From assembly GCF_900090245.1 (NCBI RefSeq), contig NZ_FMDN01000009.1:156156-220155 (forward strand): 64,000 nt of DNA, in the 5' to 3' direction. The notes beneath the pieces are model-generated. The model searched no databases, was not told the origin of the DNA, and saw only the letters and a program-made list of their open reading frames with translations. This document shows, piece by piece, positions 1 through 10,762 of this stretch. The first letter of the stretch is position 1, and each line of letters begins with the position of its first letter. The stretch is from Micromonospora halophytica (GTDB lineage: Bacteria; Actinomycetota; Actinomycetes; Mycobacteriales; Micromonosporaceae). A program made the position numbers and the translations under genes.

Positions 1-687
1 GCGCATGATCACCACCCGGGCCCGCAGCCCCTTCGCCTCGGCGGTGCGCACGTAGTCCTCCGACAGCACCTCCAGCACCGATGAACGGATGAACCGGGTG
101 AGGATCGAGGCGGTGACCAGGCCCACCGTCACCGCCGGCAGGACCACGTGGGACGCCCACCGCGCCGGGTCCTCGGTGATCGGCACGTAGCCGGACGGTG
201 GCAGCCAGCCCAGGACGCCCGCGAAGAGCAGGATTCCCATGATCCCCATCCAGAAGTCCGGCACCGAGACGCCGAACTGGCTGAACACCCGCGCCGCGTG
301 GTCGAGCAGCGAGCCGCTGCGCATCGCCGAGAGCACCCCCAGCGGAAATGCGACCAGCACCGCGAACGCGACCGCGGTGGCTGCCAGCGACAGTGTCGCC
401 GGCAGCCGCTCCAGCACGATCGACGTGACGGGTCGGCCGCTGCGGAAGCTGACCCCGAGGTCCCCGGTCAGCGCGTTGCCGAGGTAGCTGAGGTACTGCA
501 CCACCAGCGGCCGGTCGAGCCCCGCGCGGGCCCGCAGCGCCTCGTACGTCTGGGGGTCGAAGCGGGTCCCGAGCGCCACCCGGACGGGGTCACCGGGGAC
601 CAGTTGCAGCAGGAGGAACACGACCAGGGTCACGCCGAGGAGCACGACGCCGGACTGCAGCAGCCGACGGATGACGAACCGGCCCAT
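1..687 (-). CDS. Dipeptide/oligopeptide-type ABC transporter permease (DppB/OppB family), 3' end outside window
   Basis: This is an inner-membrane permease of a peptide or nickel type ABC importer. The start at 687 reads MGRFVIRRLLQSGVVLLGVT, the usual first transmembrane helix of DppB-like proteins, followed by the family hallmark LLQLVPGDPV and then FRSGRPV. A core BPD_transp_1 region follows, and the visible part ends near the EAA loop (EDYVRTAEAKGL). About 229 residues are present; family members have 310-340, so the C-terminus is lost at the window edge. It lies 18 bp downstream of the substrate-binding lipoprotein gene and is almost certainly cotranscribed with it. The second permease and the ATPases would lie beyond the left edge. 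Substrate specificity cannot be read from the sequence. Confidence 0.9.
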   Translation of the reverse strand, partial: MGRFVIRRLLQSGVVLLGVTLVVFLLLQLVPGDPVRVALGTRFDPQTYEALRARAGLDRPLVVQYLSYLGNALTGDLGVSFRSGRPVTSIVLERLPATLSLAATAVAFAVLVAFPLGVLSAMRSGSLLDHAARVFSQFGVSVPDFWMGIMGILLFAGVLGWLPPSGYVPITEDPARWASHVVLPAVTVGLVTASILTRFIRSSVLEVLSEDYVRTAEAKGLRARVVIMR

Positions 688-705
688 CAGGGATCCCCCG
701 CCGGC

Positions 706-2247
706 TCACTTGGCGAGGGCGACGTCGCGGAAGCGGATCGCCCGGTCGGTGCGGACCTCGTAGCCGGAGACCTGCTTCGACCAGCCCTGGACCACGTCCG
801 GGTTGTAGAGGTAGAGGTAGCTGGCGTCGTCGACGATCTGCTTGGCCACCTGCTCGTACTGCTGCTTGCGCGCGGCCTGGTCGGTCTCGGTCCGGGCCTG
901 GTCGAGCAGCCTGTCCACCGCCGGGTTGCGGTACTTGTGGAAGTTGAAGGTCCCGCCGGAGTGGTGCTGGGCGTAGTAGAACTCGTCGGGGTCGATGTTG
1001 CCCAGCCAGCCGAGCATGAACGAGTCGAAGTTGCCCTTGCCCTGCTCGTCGAGCCACTGGGCGAAGTCCAGGGTACGGATCTTGACGGTGATGCCGACGT
1101 CCTTGAGCTGTGCGGCGATGACCTGCGCCGCTGTGACGGTCTCCGGGTATTCGCTGGTGACCATCAGGTCCATCGTCAGACCGGTGACGCCGGCCTGGTC
1201 GAGCAGCTGCCGCGCCTGGCCCGGGTCCCTGCGGTAGGGCGCGTAGTCGTAGTGGAAGGCGCTGTTCTTCGGGATCGCGGTCTGGTTGACGGTCGCCAGC
1301 CCGAACTTGGCGGCCTTGGTGATCGCCGCACGGTCGAGCGCGAAGGCGACGGCACGGCGTACGTTCACGTCGTCGTACGGCTCACGGGCCTGGTTGAGCG
1401 CCAGGTACCAGTAGTCACTCGACGGCGCCGACCGCACCGTCACGTCGTCGGCGTCGCGCAGGGCGGGGACCTGCTGGGGCGGCAGGTTGTCGGTCCACTG
1501 CACCTCACCGCCGCGCAGGTTCTGCAGGGCCACCGTCGGGTCCTTGACGAAGGTGAAGATCACTGCGTCGAGCTTCGGCGCGTCTGCCCAGTACTTGTCG
1601 TTGCGAACAAGTTTGATGTTGTCGCCGGAGGCGTAGTCGGCGACCATGAACGGTCCGCTGCCGACCGGCCTGGTCTTCACCGCACCGGACTCGACGTTTG
1701 TCTTCTCGACGATCGCCACGCCCTTGAAGCCGCCGAGGTTGGCGAGCAGGTTGGGGGTGGGCGCCGTCAGCGCGACGACGACCGTGGCCGGGTTGGGCGC
1801 GGTCACCGACTTGACGGTGGTGAACTTGTACGAGGCGTTGAGCTTCTGTTTGATGATCCGCTCGTAGGAGTAGACCACGTCCTCGGCGTCCAGCGGTGAC
1901 CCGTCGGAGAACCGCACTCCCTCCCGGAGGGTGAAGGTCCAGGTCAGCTGGTCCTCGCTGGTGGTCCACCTCGTCGCCAGGGACGGCTTCATCTCGAGGT
2001 TCGCGTCCGGCTCGACGAGGGTGTCGTAGACGTTCTCGAGCACCTGGAAGCTGTGGTATGCGGAGGTCTTGTGCGGGTCGAGCTGGTCGGGCTCGCCGCC
2101 GATGGCGGCGTTGAGGACGCCTCCGGTGGAGGCGCCGGACTTCCCGGCCCCGTCGACATCGACGCTCTCGCCCGCGGTGCACCCGGTCAGCACACCGAGC
2201 GTCAGGGTGAGTGCGGCGCCGGCCAACCTGAATCTGGTGCTGGACAT
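706..2247 (-). CDS. ABC transporter substrate-binding lipoprotein, family 5 (DppA/OppA-like)
   Basis: This is a 513-residue extracytoplasmic solute-binding lipoprotein that would deliver peptide-like substrates to the permease encoded next to it. The start at 2247 is chosen because AGGGGGG lies just upstream and the protein then opens with a signal peptide and lipobox LTGC (Cys23). An in-frame start further upstream would put the signal peptide internally. The body has the SBP_bac_5 pattern: [27 protein letters not shown], then [30 protein letters not shown], then a C-terminal region with [15 protein letters not shown]. The binding protein comes first and the permease second in the operon, as in dpp/opp systems. 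The 276-bp gap to katG is divergent and should hold promoters for both directions. Confidence 0.92.
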   Translation of the reverse strand: MSSTRFRLAGAALTLTLGVLTGCTAGESVDVDGAGKSGASTGGVLNAAIGGEPDQLDPHKTSAYHSFQVLENVYDTLVEPDANLEMKPSLATRWTTSEDQLTWTFTLREGVRFSDGSPLDAEDVVYSYERIIKQKLNASYKFTTVKSVTAPNPATVVVALTAPTPNLLANLGGFKGVAIVEKTNVESGAVKTRPVGSGPFMVADYASGDNIKLVRNDKYWADAPKLDAVIFTFVKDPTVALQNLRGGEVQWTDNLPPQQVPALRDADDVTVRSAPSSDYWYLALNQAREPYDDVNVRRAVAFALDRAAITKAAKFGLATVNQTAIPKNSAFHYDYAPYRRDPGQARQLLDQAGVTGLTMDLMVTSEYPETVTAAQVIAAQLKDVGITVKIRTLDFAQWLDEQGKGNFDSFMLGWLGNIDPDEFYYAQHHSGGTFNFHKYRNPAVDRLLDQARTETDQAARKQQYEQVAKQIVDDASYLYLYNPDVVQGWSKQVSGYEVRTDRAIRFRDVALAK

Positions 2248-2493
2248 GGTCCCCCCTGGATTCTCCCGGCAGATCAAGGATTGTGCGAGTCTCGCGTCCT
2301 CAATGGACGATGTCAACGAATCAGGGCAAATTACCTGCCTCGGAGTGGACCTGCGCACCACTCCCCTCGGGGCACGCTAGCCGCAGAACCGCGGTTCGGC
2401 CGACCCCTGAGCGGCACCGGCCCGCGCACGACAAGGTCGTGTGCCACCCATCCGTCCGAGTGTCTTGCGGCACCGACGAGCCGTTGACAGTGA

Positions 2494-4719
<2,226 letters not shown>

Positions 4720-4721
4720 CA

Positions 4722-4760
4722 CGGCGGGCCCGGTCACCGCGAAGGTGACCGGGCCCGCCG
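4722..4760. terminator. Bidirectional terminator between katG and xylanase gene
   Basis: A perfect 17-bp stem (4722-4738 with 4744-4760) with a GCGAA loop lies in the 63-bp gap between the convergent katG and xylanase genes. There is no U-tract, as is common in actinomycetes, so it should serve both strands. Confidence 0.85.
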
Positions 4761-4782
4761 CGGGTGCCGGTGTGCAGCGGGG

Positions 4783-5766
4783 TCAGCCTGCGCTGCAGGA
4801 GACCGTGGGCCAGGTCCAGTTGCCGTTGTGCTGGATGGTCACGCCCCAGTTGTTGCCGTTGCCGTTGGGTCTGGCGGTCAGCACCTGGGCGCTGGGGTAG
4901 CTGGCGCTGACGTTCCACGTCGCGAGGACCTTCGCGGGGGACGGGACGGTCATCGTCACGGTCCAGTTGGTGGCACCGGAGACGGAGACGTTGAGGTTGT
5001 ACCGGTCGCTCCACTGCTGCCCGGCGGAGAGCGTCGCGGTGCAGCCACCGCCTCCGCCGCCTCCGCCGCCACCGGAGGAGCCGCCGATCGTGATGTTGGA
5101 GCTGCCGCTGCTCTGGTATCCCTCGGTCGCCATGATCATGTAGTTGTGGCTGCCCATGTTCATGCCGTTGCGGGCCCACGCGTCGAAGTGGTTGCCGCTG
5201 GTGATGGTTCCGCCCGTCCGCTTGGCCTGCCGGACGCTCCAGAACTGCTTGAAGGTGGCGGTGCCGATGATGGAGGGGGCGTTGTACCGGGTCGTCTCGT
5301 AGATGTCGTACGTGCCGCCGTCGCTGGTGACCGTGCCCTTGTACGTTCCGGTGGGCCGGTAGGTGCCCCAGTTGTCGACGATGTAGTACTCCACGAGCGG
5401 GCTGGTCGTCCACCCGTAGAGGGTCAGGTACGCGTTGCCGGACGGGTTGAAGCTGCCCGAGTAGGTCACGCTGCGGCGGCCTCCGGTGCTCCAGCCCTTG
5501 CCGGCGACGAAGTTGCCGGTGTTGCGCCACGAGGTGCCGTAGTTGCCGCCGGAGCCCAGGTCCATGGAGACCGTCCCGGGGCTGTCGGTCCAGAACGAGT
5601 AGAAGTAGCCGTCGTGGGTGCCGGTCTGGTTCGAGGTGACGGCCGCGTGGGCGGCGCCGGGCAGCAGCATCGTGGCGGCGACCAGCAGGACGGCACAGGC
5701 GCCGCTGACGAGCAGCCGGAGGGGGCCGCGTCGGCGACCCTTCGGGTGAGCGGGGGCGTCGATCAT
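4783..5766 (-). CDS. Secreted GH11 endo-1,4-beta-xylanase with C-terminal CBM2
   Basis: This is a secreted xylan-degrading enzyme of 327 residues. The start at 5766 is set by a GAGGAGGAAG ribosome-binding site. An Arg-rich signal peptide ends at AHA|AVTSN (about residue 42). The GH11 jelly-roll domain (about 43-228) carries the two catalytic glutamates, Glu126 ([17 protein letters not shown], nucleophile) and Glu215 ([10 protein letters not shown], acid/base). A pure Gly linker (about 232-241) leads to an 85-residue CBM2 with its flanking cysteines (CTATL and VSCSAG) and surface tryptophans, which would bind cellulose or xylan. The gene is monocistronic and its upstream region holds repeats described separately. 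Confidence 0.96.
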   Translation of the reverse strand: MIDAPAHPKGRRRGPLRLLVSGACAVLLVAATMLLPGAAHAAVTSNQTGTHDGYFYSFWTDSPGTVSMDLGSGGNYGTSWRNTGNFVAGKGWSTGGRRSVTYSGSFNPSGNAYLTLYGWTTSPLVEYYIVDNWGTYRPTGTYKGTVTSDGGTYDIYETTRYNAPSIIGTATFKQFWSVRQAKRTGGTITSGNHFDAWARNGMNMGSHNYMIMATEGYQSSGSSNITIGGSSGGGGGGGGGGCTATLSAGQQWSDRYNLNVSVSGATNWTVTMTVPSPAKVLATWNVSASYPSAQVLTARPNGNGNNWGVTIQHNGNWTWPTVSCSAG

Positions 5767-5952
5767 GTTCGTGCTTCCTCCTCGGGACGAAAGCCGGGCA
5801 GCGAAATGCGACGTGACGGGGCCGCGGAGGGCGGGGTGGGCGCCCACCCGTCAACGTCGCACCGCGCGGCGGGGTGGGCCGGTCGCCGGGTGGTCGACGA
5901 CCGGAGAGCCGGACCCGGTTGGGGCGATCCGGATCGACATTGGTGGAAGCCT

Positions 5953-6014
5953 GTCGATGTCGAAAGCATCGACCGGACACCGACGGGTGTCAACAACTTT
6001 CGGAAATGTTTCAG
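5953..6014 (-). promoter_or_regulatory. Xylanase promoter with candidate repressor sites
   Basis: On the minus strand TTGACA (5988-5993) is followed after 17 bp by GATGCT (5965-5970), a plausible sigma70-type promoter. Perfect 7-bp inverted arms GTCGATG/CATCGAC (5953-5959 and 5967-5973) overlap the -10. Upstream of the -35 lie GAAAC and CGAAAG blocks (about 5998-6013) that resemble the GAAA/TTTC repeats known before actinomycete xylanase genes. The rest of the 588-bp divergent gap (5767-6354) shows no gene I can support. Confidence 0.4.
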
Positions 6015-6354
6015 GAACAGTATCGTGGTCCAGCGCCCATCATCTGCGCTGATCCGATGACCCGGTCCGAGGCGGCAAGCGGCCCGCACCACCCCCTGCC
6101 GAGGAACGGGCCGGCACCGGACCACCGGAAGTTTCGATACCTTTCGGAGTCCCGGGCGGCGACCGGGGACAGCGCCCCGCGCTCATGGCGCGGCTGATCG
6201 CGCACGTCTCCGCAGGGCGGGGGCCGGCGCGACGGTCTCCGGGCCGGCGAGCAGGTGCGAGGTGCGTCGGAGGCCGTGCGGTGCGTACAGTTCCGGGTCG
6301 GACGTGGGGCGGGCCGGGGAGATCCGGCACAGGGAACGGGACGAGACAGCACGG

Positions 6355-7803
6355 ATGACGGCGGACAGAACTGCGCAGAGCGGTCAGAACGGTATTGACC
6401 CGAGCCGGCTGGAGACCTGCCTCAGCGTCTTCGAGGCGTTGGAGGCCCTGCCCTCCGATCACCCCGATGTGGTGCGGGTGCAGCGGGCGACCGCGAAGCT
6501 CTACAAGGTGATCAAGCAGCGGCGGCGGGAGGAGCGGCGAGAGGCCCTCCTGGAAGCCGACCGGGCGGTGACGGCGGCCACCGCCACCGGCGCTCCGGGC
6601 CGGATCGACGACGAGACCCAGGGGATCCCGCTGGCCTCCCCCACCGCGGGCGCCACGGCCGGCTTCCTGCACCACCCGCGCGGCTGCTACGTCTGCAAGC
6701 AGCGCTACCGCGAGGTGGACGCCTTCTACCACCAACTCTGCCCGCCCTGCGCCGCGCTCAACCGGGAGCGTCGGGACGCCCGCACGGACCTGACCGGCCG
6801 GCGCGCGTTACTCACCGGCGGCCGGGCGAAGATCGGCATGTACATCGCGCTGCGGCTGCTGCGTGACGGCGCGCACACCACGGTGACCACGCGGTTTCCG
6901 CACGACGCGGTGCGCCGGTTCGCCGCGATGCCCGACAGCGGGGACTGGCTGCACCGGCTGCGGATCGTCGGGATCGACCTGCGCGACCCGGCCCAGGTGA
7001 TCGCCCTCGCCGACTCGGTCAGCAGCCAGGGGCCACTGGACATCCTGATCAACAACGCGGCGCAGACCGTCCGCCGCTCGCCCGGGGCGTACGCGCAACT
7101 GGTCGCCGCGGAGGCCGCGGCCCTGCCGGACGGTCCGCTGCCGGAGATGATCACCTTCGCCAAGCCGGCCGGCGGGGGCGACGTGGCCGCCCTGCCGCAG
7201 TCGGCCGTGAACGCCCCGCAGGCGCTCACCGCGCTCGCACTGACCAGCGGCTCCGCCTCGCCGGAACGGATCGCGGCGGCCACCGCCATCGACGCCGGTG
7301 GTCTGGTGCCGGACCTCGACCCGGTCAACAGCTGGGTGCAGCGGGTGCACGAGGTGGACCCGGTCGAGCTGCTCGAGGTGCAGCTGTGCAACGTGACGGC
7401 ACCGTTCGTGCTGGTCAGCCGGCTGCGACCGGCGATGGCCGCAGCGCCGGCCCGCCGCAAGTACGTGGTGAACGTGTCGGCGATGGAGGGGCAGTTCTCC
7501 CGCGGCTACAAGGGGCCGGGGCATCCGCACACCAACATGGCCAAGGCGGCGCTGAACATGCTGACCCGCACCAGCGCGCAGGAGATGCTGTCCGACGGCA
7601 TCCTGATGACCAGCGTCGACACCGGCTGGATCACCGACGAGCGGCCCCACCCGACGAAGATGCGGCTGGCGGATGAGGGCTTCCACGCGCCGCTGGACCT
7701 GGTCGACGGCGCGGCCCGGGTGTACGACCCGATCGTCCGTGGCGAGCAGGGCGAGGACCTGTACGGCTGCTTCCTCAAGGACTACGCGCCCTGCGCCTGG
7801 TGA
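6355..7803 (+). CDS. SDR-fold oxidoreductase-like protein with N-terminal zinc-knuckle extension
   Basis: This is a 482-residue protein with a Rossmann-type short-chain dehydrogenase core and an unusual N-terminal region. Residues 1-100 are helical and charged. A cysteine cluster follows (CYVCKQRYREVDAFYHQLCPPC, about 109-130), which should bind zinc. The SDR core begins near residue 145 with a glycine-rich turn (LLTGGRAKIGMYIAL) and has the NNAAQT motif. Where classical SDRs carry YxxxK, this protein has HTNMAKAALN, so Thr replaces the catalytic Tyr while Lys is kept. Function is therefore uncertain: altered oxidoreductase, scaffold or nucleotide-sensing protein. The start at 6355 is the first ATG of the conserved-looking part, but its ribosome-binding site is weak. 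Confidence 0.85.
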   Translation: MTADRTAQSGQNGIDPSRLETCLSVFEALEALPSDHPDVVRVQRATAKLYKVIKQRRREERREALLEADRAVTAATATGAPGRIDDETQGIPLASPTAGATAGFLHHPRGCYVCKQRYREVDAFYHQLCPPCAALNRERRDARTDLTGRRALLTGGRAKIGMYIALRLLRDGAHTTVTTRFPHDAVRRFAAMPDSGDWLHRLRIVGIDLRDPAQVIALADSVSSQGPLDILINNAAQTVRRSPGAYAQLVAAEAAALPDGPLPEMITFAKPAGGGDVAALPQSAVNAPQALTALALTSGSASPERIAAATAIDAGGLVPDLDPVNSWVQRVHEVDPVELLEVQLCNVTAPFVLVSRLRPAMAAAPARRKYVVNVSAMEGQFSRGYKGPGHPHTNMAKAALNMLTRTSAQEMLSDGILMTSVDTGWITDERPHPTKMRLADEGFHAPLDLVDGAARVYDPIVRGEQGEDLYGCFLKDYAPCAW

Positions 7804-7853
7804 TCGGCCGGCCCTGGCCCACGCGTCCCACGCCCGGCCGAGGTCATCAGTCG

Positions 7854-7892
7854 ATGACCGCCGCTACGATCCCGGAGGAGGGAAGCATCTGA
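7854..7892 (+). other. Possible 12-codon leader ORF coupled to the next gene
   Basis: ATG at 7854 opens a 12-codon frame (MTAATIPEEGSI) whose TGA (7890-7892) overlaps the CTG codon proposed as the start of the next gene. The GGAGGAGGG ribosome-binding site lies inside it. It could couple translation, or be chance. Confidence 0.25.
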
Positions 7893-8578
7893 GCAGGCCA
7901 CTTCCCCGGGTGGTGCGGGCGGAGGATCTCGCCGGGCACTCGACAGTCCGACTGATGGACGTGTTGAAGGCGTTCATGGCGATCCTGGCCCTGCCGCAGT
8001 CGGCCGCCGGACACGTCGACGCACTCGTCGTGCCGACCGGCCAGGGCGAGCAGTGGCGTCTCACCCACGCCATCCGGCGGTGGGAGGCAAACCCGGGCAT
8101 CCGCCACCTGCTGGTGGCGAACGGCAACCCGGCGGAGGAGACGTACCAACCGGTCACGCTGCCCCATGTCCGTGGACTCGGCCTGCGCCGCGTCGACGGG
8201 GTTCACCTTCAATCCGAGCCGGCACCGAACACCGGCCTCCAGGCCGCGTGGATCGCCGGACAGGTCGAGGCGCTCGGCATCACCAGTCTCGCGCTCGCCA
8301 TCTCCCCGTACCATCTGCCCCGCGTCTACCTCACGGTCCTCAAGGCGCTCAGTCGTGGCGGCATCCGCATCCCGCTCGTTCCGGACCCGGTGCCGATCCT
8401 GCCCGACACCCCCGCTCCCGAAACGGGCGCGACCGCCTACGACCTGCTCCCCGGCGAGGCGGAGCGCATCGTCAGATACATGGACGAGGGCTGGGTCGCC
8501 ACCCTCCCCGAGCTGCAGCGCCACCTGCGGTGGATGTGGAGCGAGCACGGCACGCTGCTGGTCGGGACCGGAGACTGA
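7889..8578 (+). CDS. DUF218/YdcF-like protein, probable CTG start
   Basis: This protein of about 229 residues resembles the DUF218 (YdcF/SanA/ElyC) family. It has an N-terminal Rossmann-like strand (VDALVVPTGQGEQWRLTHAI), a middle LLVANGN segment, and NTGLQAAWIAGQVEALG followed by ISPYHLPRVYLTVLKAL, which fits the family's NTxxNA and xxSxYHxxR signatures. No ATG or GTG in frame is well placed. The perfect GGAGGAGGG at 7874-7882 lies 6 nt before CTG 7889, so CTG is the best start. A GTG near 7911 is possible but would lack a ribosome-binding site. The gene follows the SDR gene by 85 bp. The biochemical role of the family is poorly defined. Confidence 0.65.
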   Translation: MSRPLPRVVRAEDLAGHSTVRLMDVLKAFMAILALPQSAAGHVDALVVPTGQGEQWRLTHAIRRWEANPGIRHLLVANGNPAEETYQPVTLPHVRGLGLRRVDGVHLQSEPAPNTGLQAAWIAGQVEALGITSLALAISPYHLPRVYLTVLKALSRGGIRIPLVPDPVPILPDTPAPETGATAYDLLPGEAERIVRYMDEGWVATLPELQRHLRWMWSEHGTLLVGTGD

Positions 8579-8676
8579 GGCGCAGCCGGGGTCGACTCGC
8601 CCGCCACCGTTTGCCGTGCCGTAGCTACCGACAGCGAGAGGCGAAGCAGCTTTACCCCGCAATCCGGACAGCCCTC

Positions 8677-8706
8677 TTGCCATAGCAATAGACGACTCCC
8701 TATCCT
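8677..8706 (+). promoter_or_regulatory. Promoter of the pectate lyase gene
   Basis: TTGCCA (8677-8682) and TATCCT (8701-8706) are spaced by 18 bp and lie directly upstream of the operator palindrome at 8713. The predicted transcript would have an untranslated leader of about 300 nt. I see no supportable gene in 8579-9019. Confidence 0.5.
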
Positions 8707-8712
8707 CGGCAT

Positions 8713-8728
8713 TGGAAAGCGCTTTCCA
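8713..8728. promoter_or_regulatory. LacI-family operator palindrome
   Basis: TGGAAAGCGCTTTCCA is a perfect 16-bp palindrome with the central CG and flanking half-sites typical of LacI/GalR-family operators that control glycoside-degradation genes. It overlaps the expected transcription start of the pectate lyase gene, which fits repression by blocking RNA polymerase. The cognate regulator is not evident next to it. Confidence 0.7.
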
Positions 8729-9019
8729 GCTTGGCGCGGAACGTCCCGACGGAGGCGACCACCGGGGCATCCGCGGCGACTTCGGGCGCCCCGGATCACT
8801 GCACCGTGACGTGTGCGTGGCTCGCGGCACCCGCACCGGCCGACGACGCCGGGCCGTGGGCGGCAGCACGACCCGCGAAAGCGGGCGGGGAGCACAGCCA
8901 CGGTGAAGAGCACCCACCTCTGATCGAACAGCGTCCTGTCCGGTGACCGGCAGACAGCTCGACGGCTCCCCGGCTGACCACGGCAGGAAACACCACCACC
9001 ACCACGAGAGCGAGGCACG

Positions 9020-10591
9020 ATGAGACGATCAGTCGTACTGGGACTTCAGGCGGCGCTGGCCACGACGGCCATCGGGGCCGTGGTCGGCGTAGTGGCCCTG
9101 GCGGCGCCGCAGGCATCGGCAGCGGTCGGCAGCGCCACCGGCTACGCGACCCAGAACGGTGGGACCACCGGCGGTGCGGGCGGGCAGACGGTACGCGCCA
9201 CCACGGGCACCCAGATCCACGCGGCGCTGTGCAACCGGGCCAGCAGCAGCACCCCGATCATCATCCAGGTCGAGGGGACCATCAACCACGGCAACACCAG
9301 CAAGGTGTCGGGCTCGAGCTGCAACACCGCCGACGGCGTGATCGAGCTCAAGCAGATCAGCAACGTCACCATCCTCGGCGTCGGCGGCGGAGCCCTCTTC
9401 GACCAGGTGGGCATCCACATCCGCGAGTCCCGCAACATCATCATCCAGAACGTGACCGTCCGGAACGTCAAGAAGTCCGGCTCCCCCACGTCCAACGGCG
9501 GTGACGCCATCGGCATGGAGAGCGGCGTCCGAAACGTCTGGGTCGACCACGTCACCCTGGAGGCCTCGGGCGGGGAGTCGGAGGGGTTCGACGGCCTCTT
9601 CGACATGAAGAACAACACCCAGTACGTGACCCTGTCCTACAGCATCCTGCGCAACTCCGGCCGCGGTGGCCTCGTCGGGTCCAGTGAGAGCGACCTGTCG
9701 AACGGCTTCATCACGTACCACCACAACCTGTACGAGAACATCGATTCCCGTACGCCCCTGCTGCGGGGCGGCATCGCGCACATCTACAACAACCACTACG
9801 TACGCATCAACAAGTCCGGCATCAACTCCCGGGCCGGGGCACGCGCCAAGGTGGACAACAACTACTTCAAGGACTCCAAGGACGTCCTGGGCACCTTCTA
9901 CACCAGCGAGGCCGGCTACTGGCAGGTCAGCGGCAACATCTTCGACAACGTGACCTGGTCCAGCCGCAGCAGCGAGAACAACCCGGCCGGCCCGAACCCG
10001 CAGTCCAACACCACCGTCAGCATTCCGTACTCCTACCGCCTCGACGGGGCAAGCTGCGTGCCGAACGTCGTCAGCCAGACTGCGGGGGCCAACAAGGGCC
10101 TGCGGGTGTCGGACGGCAACTGCACGCCGCAGTCCCCGACGGCGGGACCGACCAGCCCCGCCCCGAGCCCGACCAGCCCCACCCCGGCTCCGACCACTCC
10201 CACGCCGGGCCCGACCCAGCCCGGTGGGACCAACCTCAGCATCGGCGCCGGCTCCGACGGCTCCAGCAAGGCCGACGGGACGAGCTACGGCAACGTGCGC
10301 GACGGCAACATGAGCACGTACTGGTCGCCGGACGGCACGACCGGCTCCATCTCGATCAAGTGGGGCTCGGCCACCACGGTCTCCACGATCGTCATCCGTG
10401 AGGCGTCCGGCTCCCAGGGCACCATCGGCTCCTGGCAGGTCATCAACCACGACAACGGCGCCGTCCTGACCTCCGGCAGCGGCGCGGGCGTCATCGGCAT
10501 CCCCCGGACCTCGCTGAGCAAGATCACCTTCAAGATCAACAGCTCGAACGGCACGCCGAAGGTCGCCGAGTTCGAGACCTACGCCGGGTAG
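9020..10591 (+). CDS. Secreted PL1 pectate lyase with C-terminal discoidin-like carbohydrate-binding domain
   Basis: This 523-residue extracellular enzyme cleaves polygalacturonate by beta-elimination. A signal peptide ends at ASA|AVGS (about residue 34). The parallel beta-helix lyase domain (about 35-370) shows the family motifs: WVDHVTLEA, a calcium-site region DGLFDMKNNTQYVTLSYS, and the catalytic-arginine segment SRTPLLRGG. A Pro/Thr-rich linker (about 373-402) leads to a C-terminal beta-sandwich of about 120 residues resembling F5/8 type C modules (DGNMSTYWSPDG, VSTIVIREASGS), probably for polysaccharide binding. Its promoter carries a LacI-type operator. Together with the xylanase it points to a plant-litter lifestyle. 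Confidence 0.95.
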   Translation: MRRSVVLGLQAALATTAIGAVVGVVALAAPQASAAVGSATGYATQNGGTTGGAGGQTVRATTGTQIHAALCNRASSSTPIIIQVEGTINHGNTSKVSGSSCNTADGVIELKQISNVTILGVGGGALFDQVGIHIRESRNIIIQNVTVRNVKKSGSPTSNGGDAIGMESGVRNVWVDHVTLEASGGESEGFDGLFDMKNNTQYVTLSYSILRNSGRGGLVGSSESDLSNGFITYHHNLYENIDSRTPLLRGGIAHIYNNHYVRINKSGINSRAGARAKVDNNYFKDSKDVLGTFYTSEAGYWQVSGNIFDNVTWSSRSSENNPAGPNPQSNTTVSIPYSYRLDGASCVPNVVSQTAGANKGLRVSDGNCTPQSPTAGPTSPAPSPTSPTPAPTTPTPGPTQPGGTNLSIGAGSDGSSKADGTSYGNVRDGNMSTYWSPDGTTGSISIKWGSATTVSTIVIREASGSQGTIGSWQVINHDNGAVLTSGSGAGVIGIPRTSLSKITFKINSSNGTPKVAEFETYAG

Positions 10592-10646
10592 CGGCAACCC
10601 GCCCCAGCATCGGCACCACGACCGCCGCTACTGATCTGCACCGCAA

Positions 10647-10690
10647 CCGAGGGGGCGGGGCCGCCGCACACGACAGCCCCGCCCCCTCGG
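10647..10690. terminator. Bidirectional terminator between pectate lyase gene and jetD
   Basis: A perfect 15-bp G/C-rich stem (10647-10661 with 10676-10690) with a 14-nt loop sits in the gap between the two convergent genes. Confidence 0.85.
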
Positions 10691-10762
10691 CCCGTTCCGT
10701 TGGTCGGAGGCTGACACCACCCGGTGCCGACCACCGGCGACGCAGGTCGCACGGGTTGTCGT

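Noticed and set aside
8731..8946. Short plus-strand frame (71 codons) between the LacI operator and the pectate lyase gene
   Set aside because: No ribosome-binding site and no clear family; a faint similarity to a secreted-domain start is not enough. Treated as long leader or non-coding.
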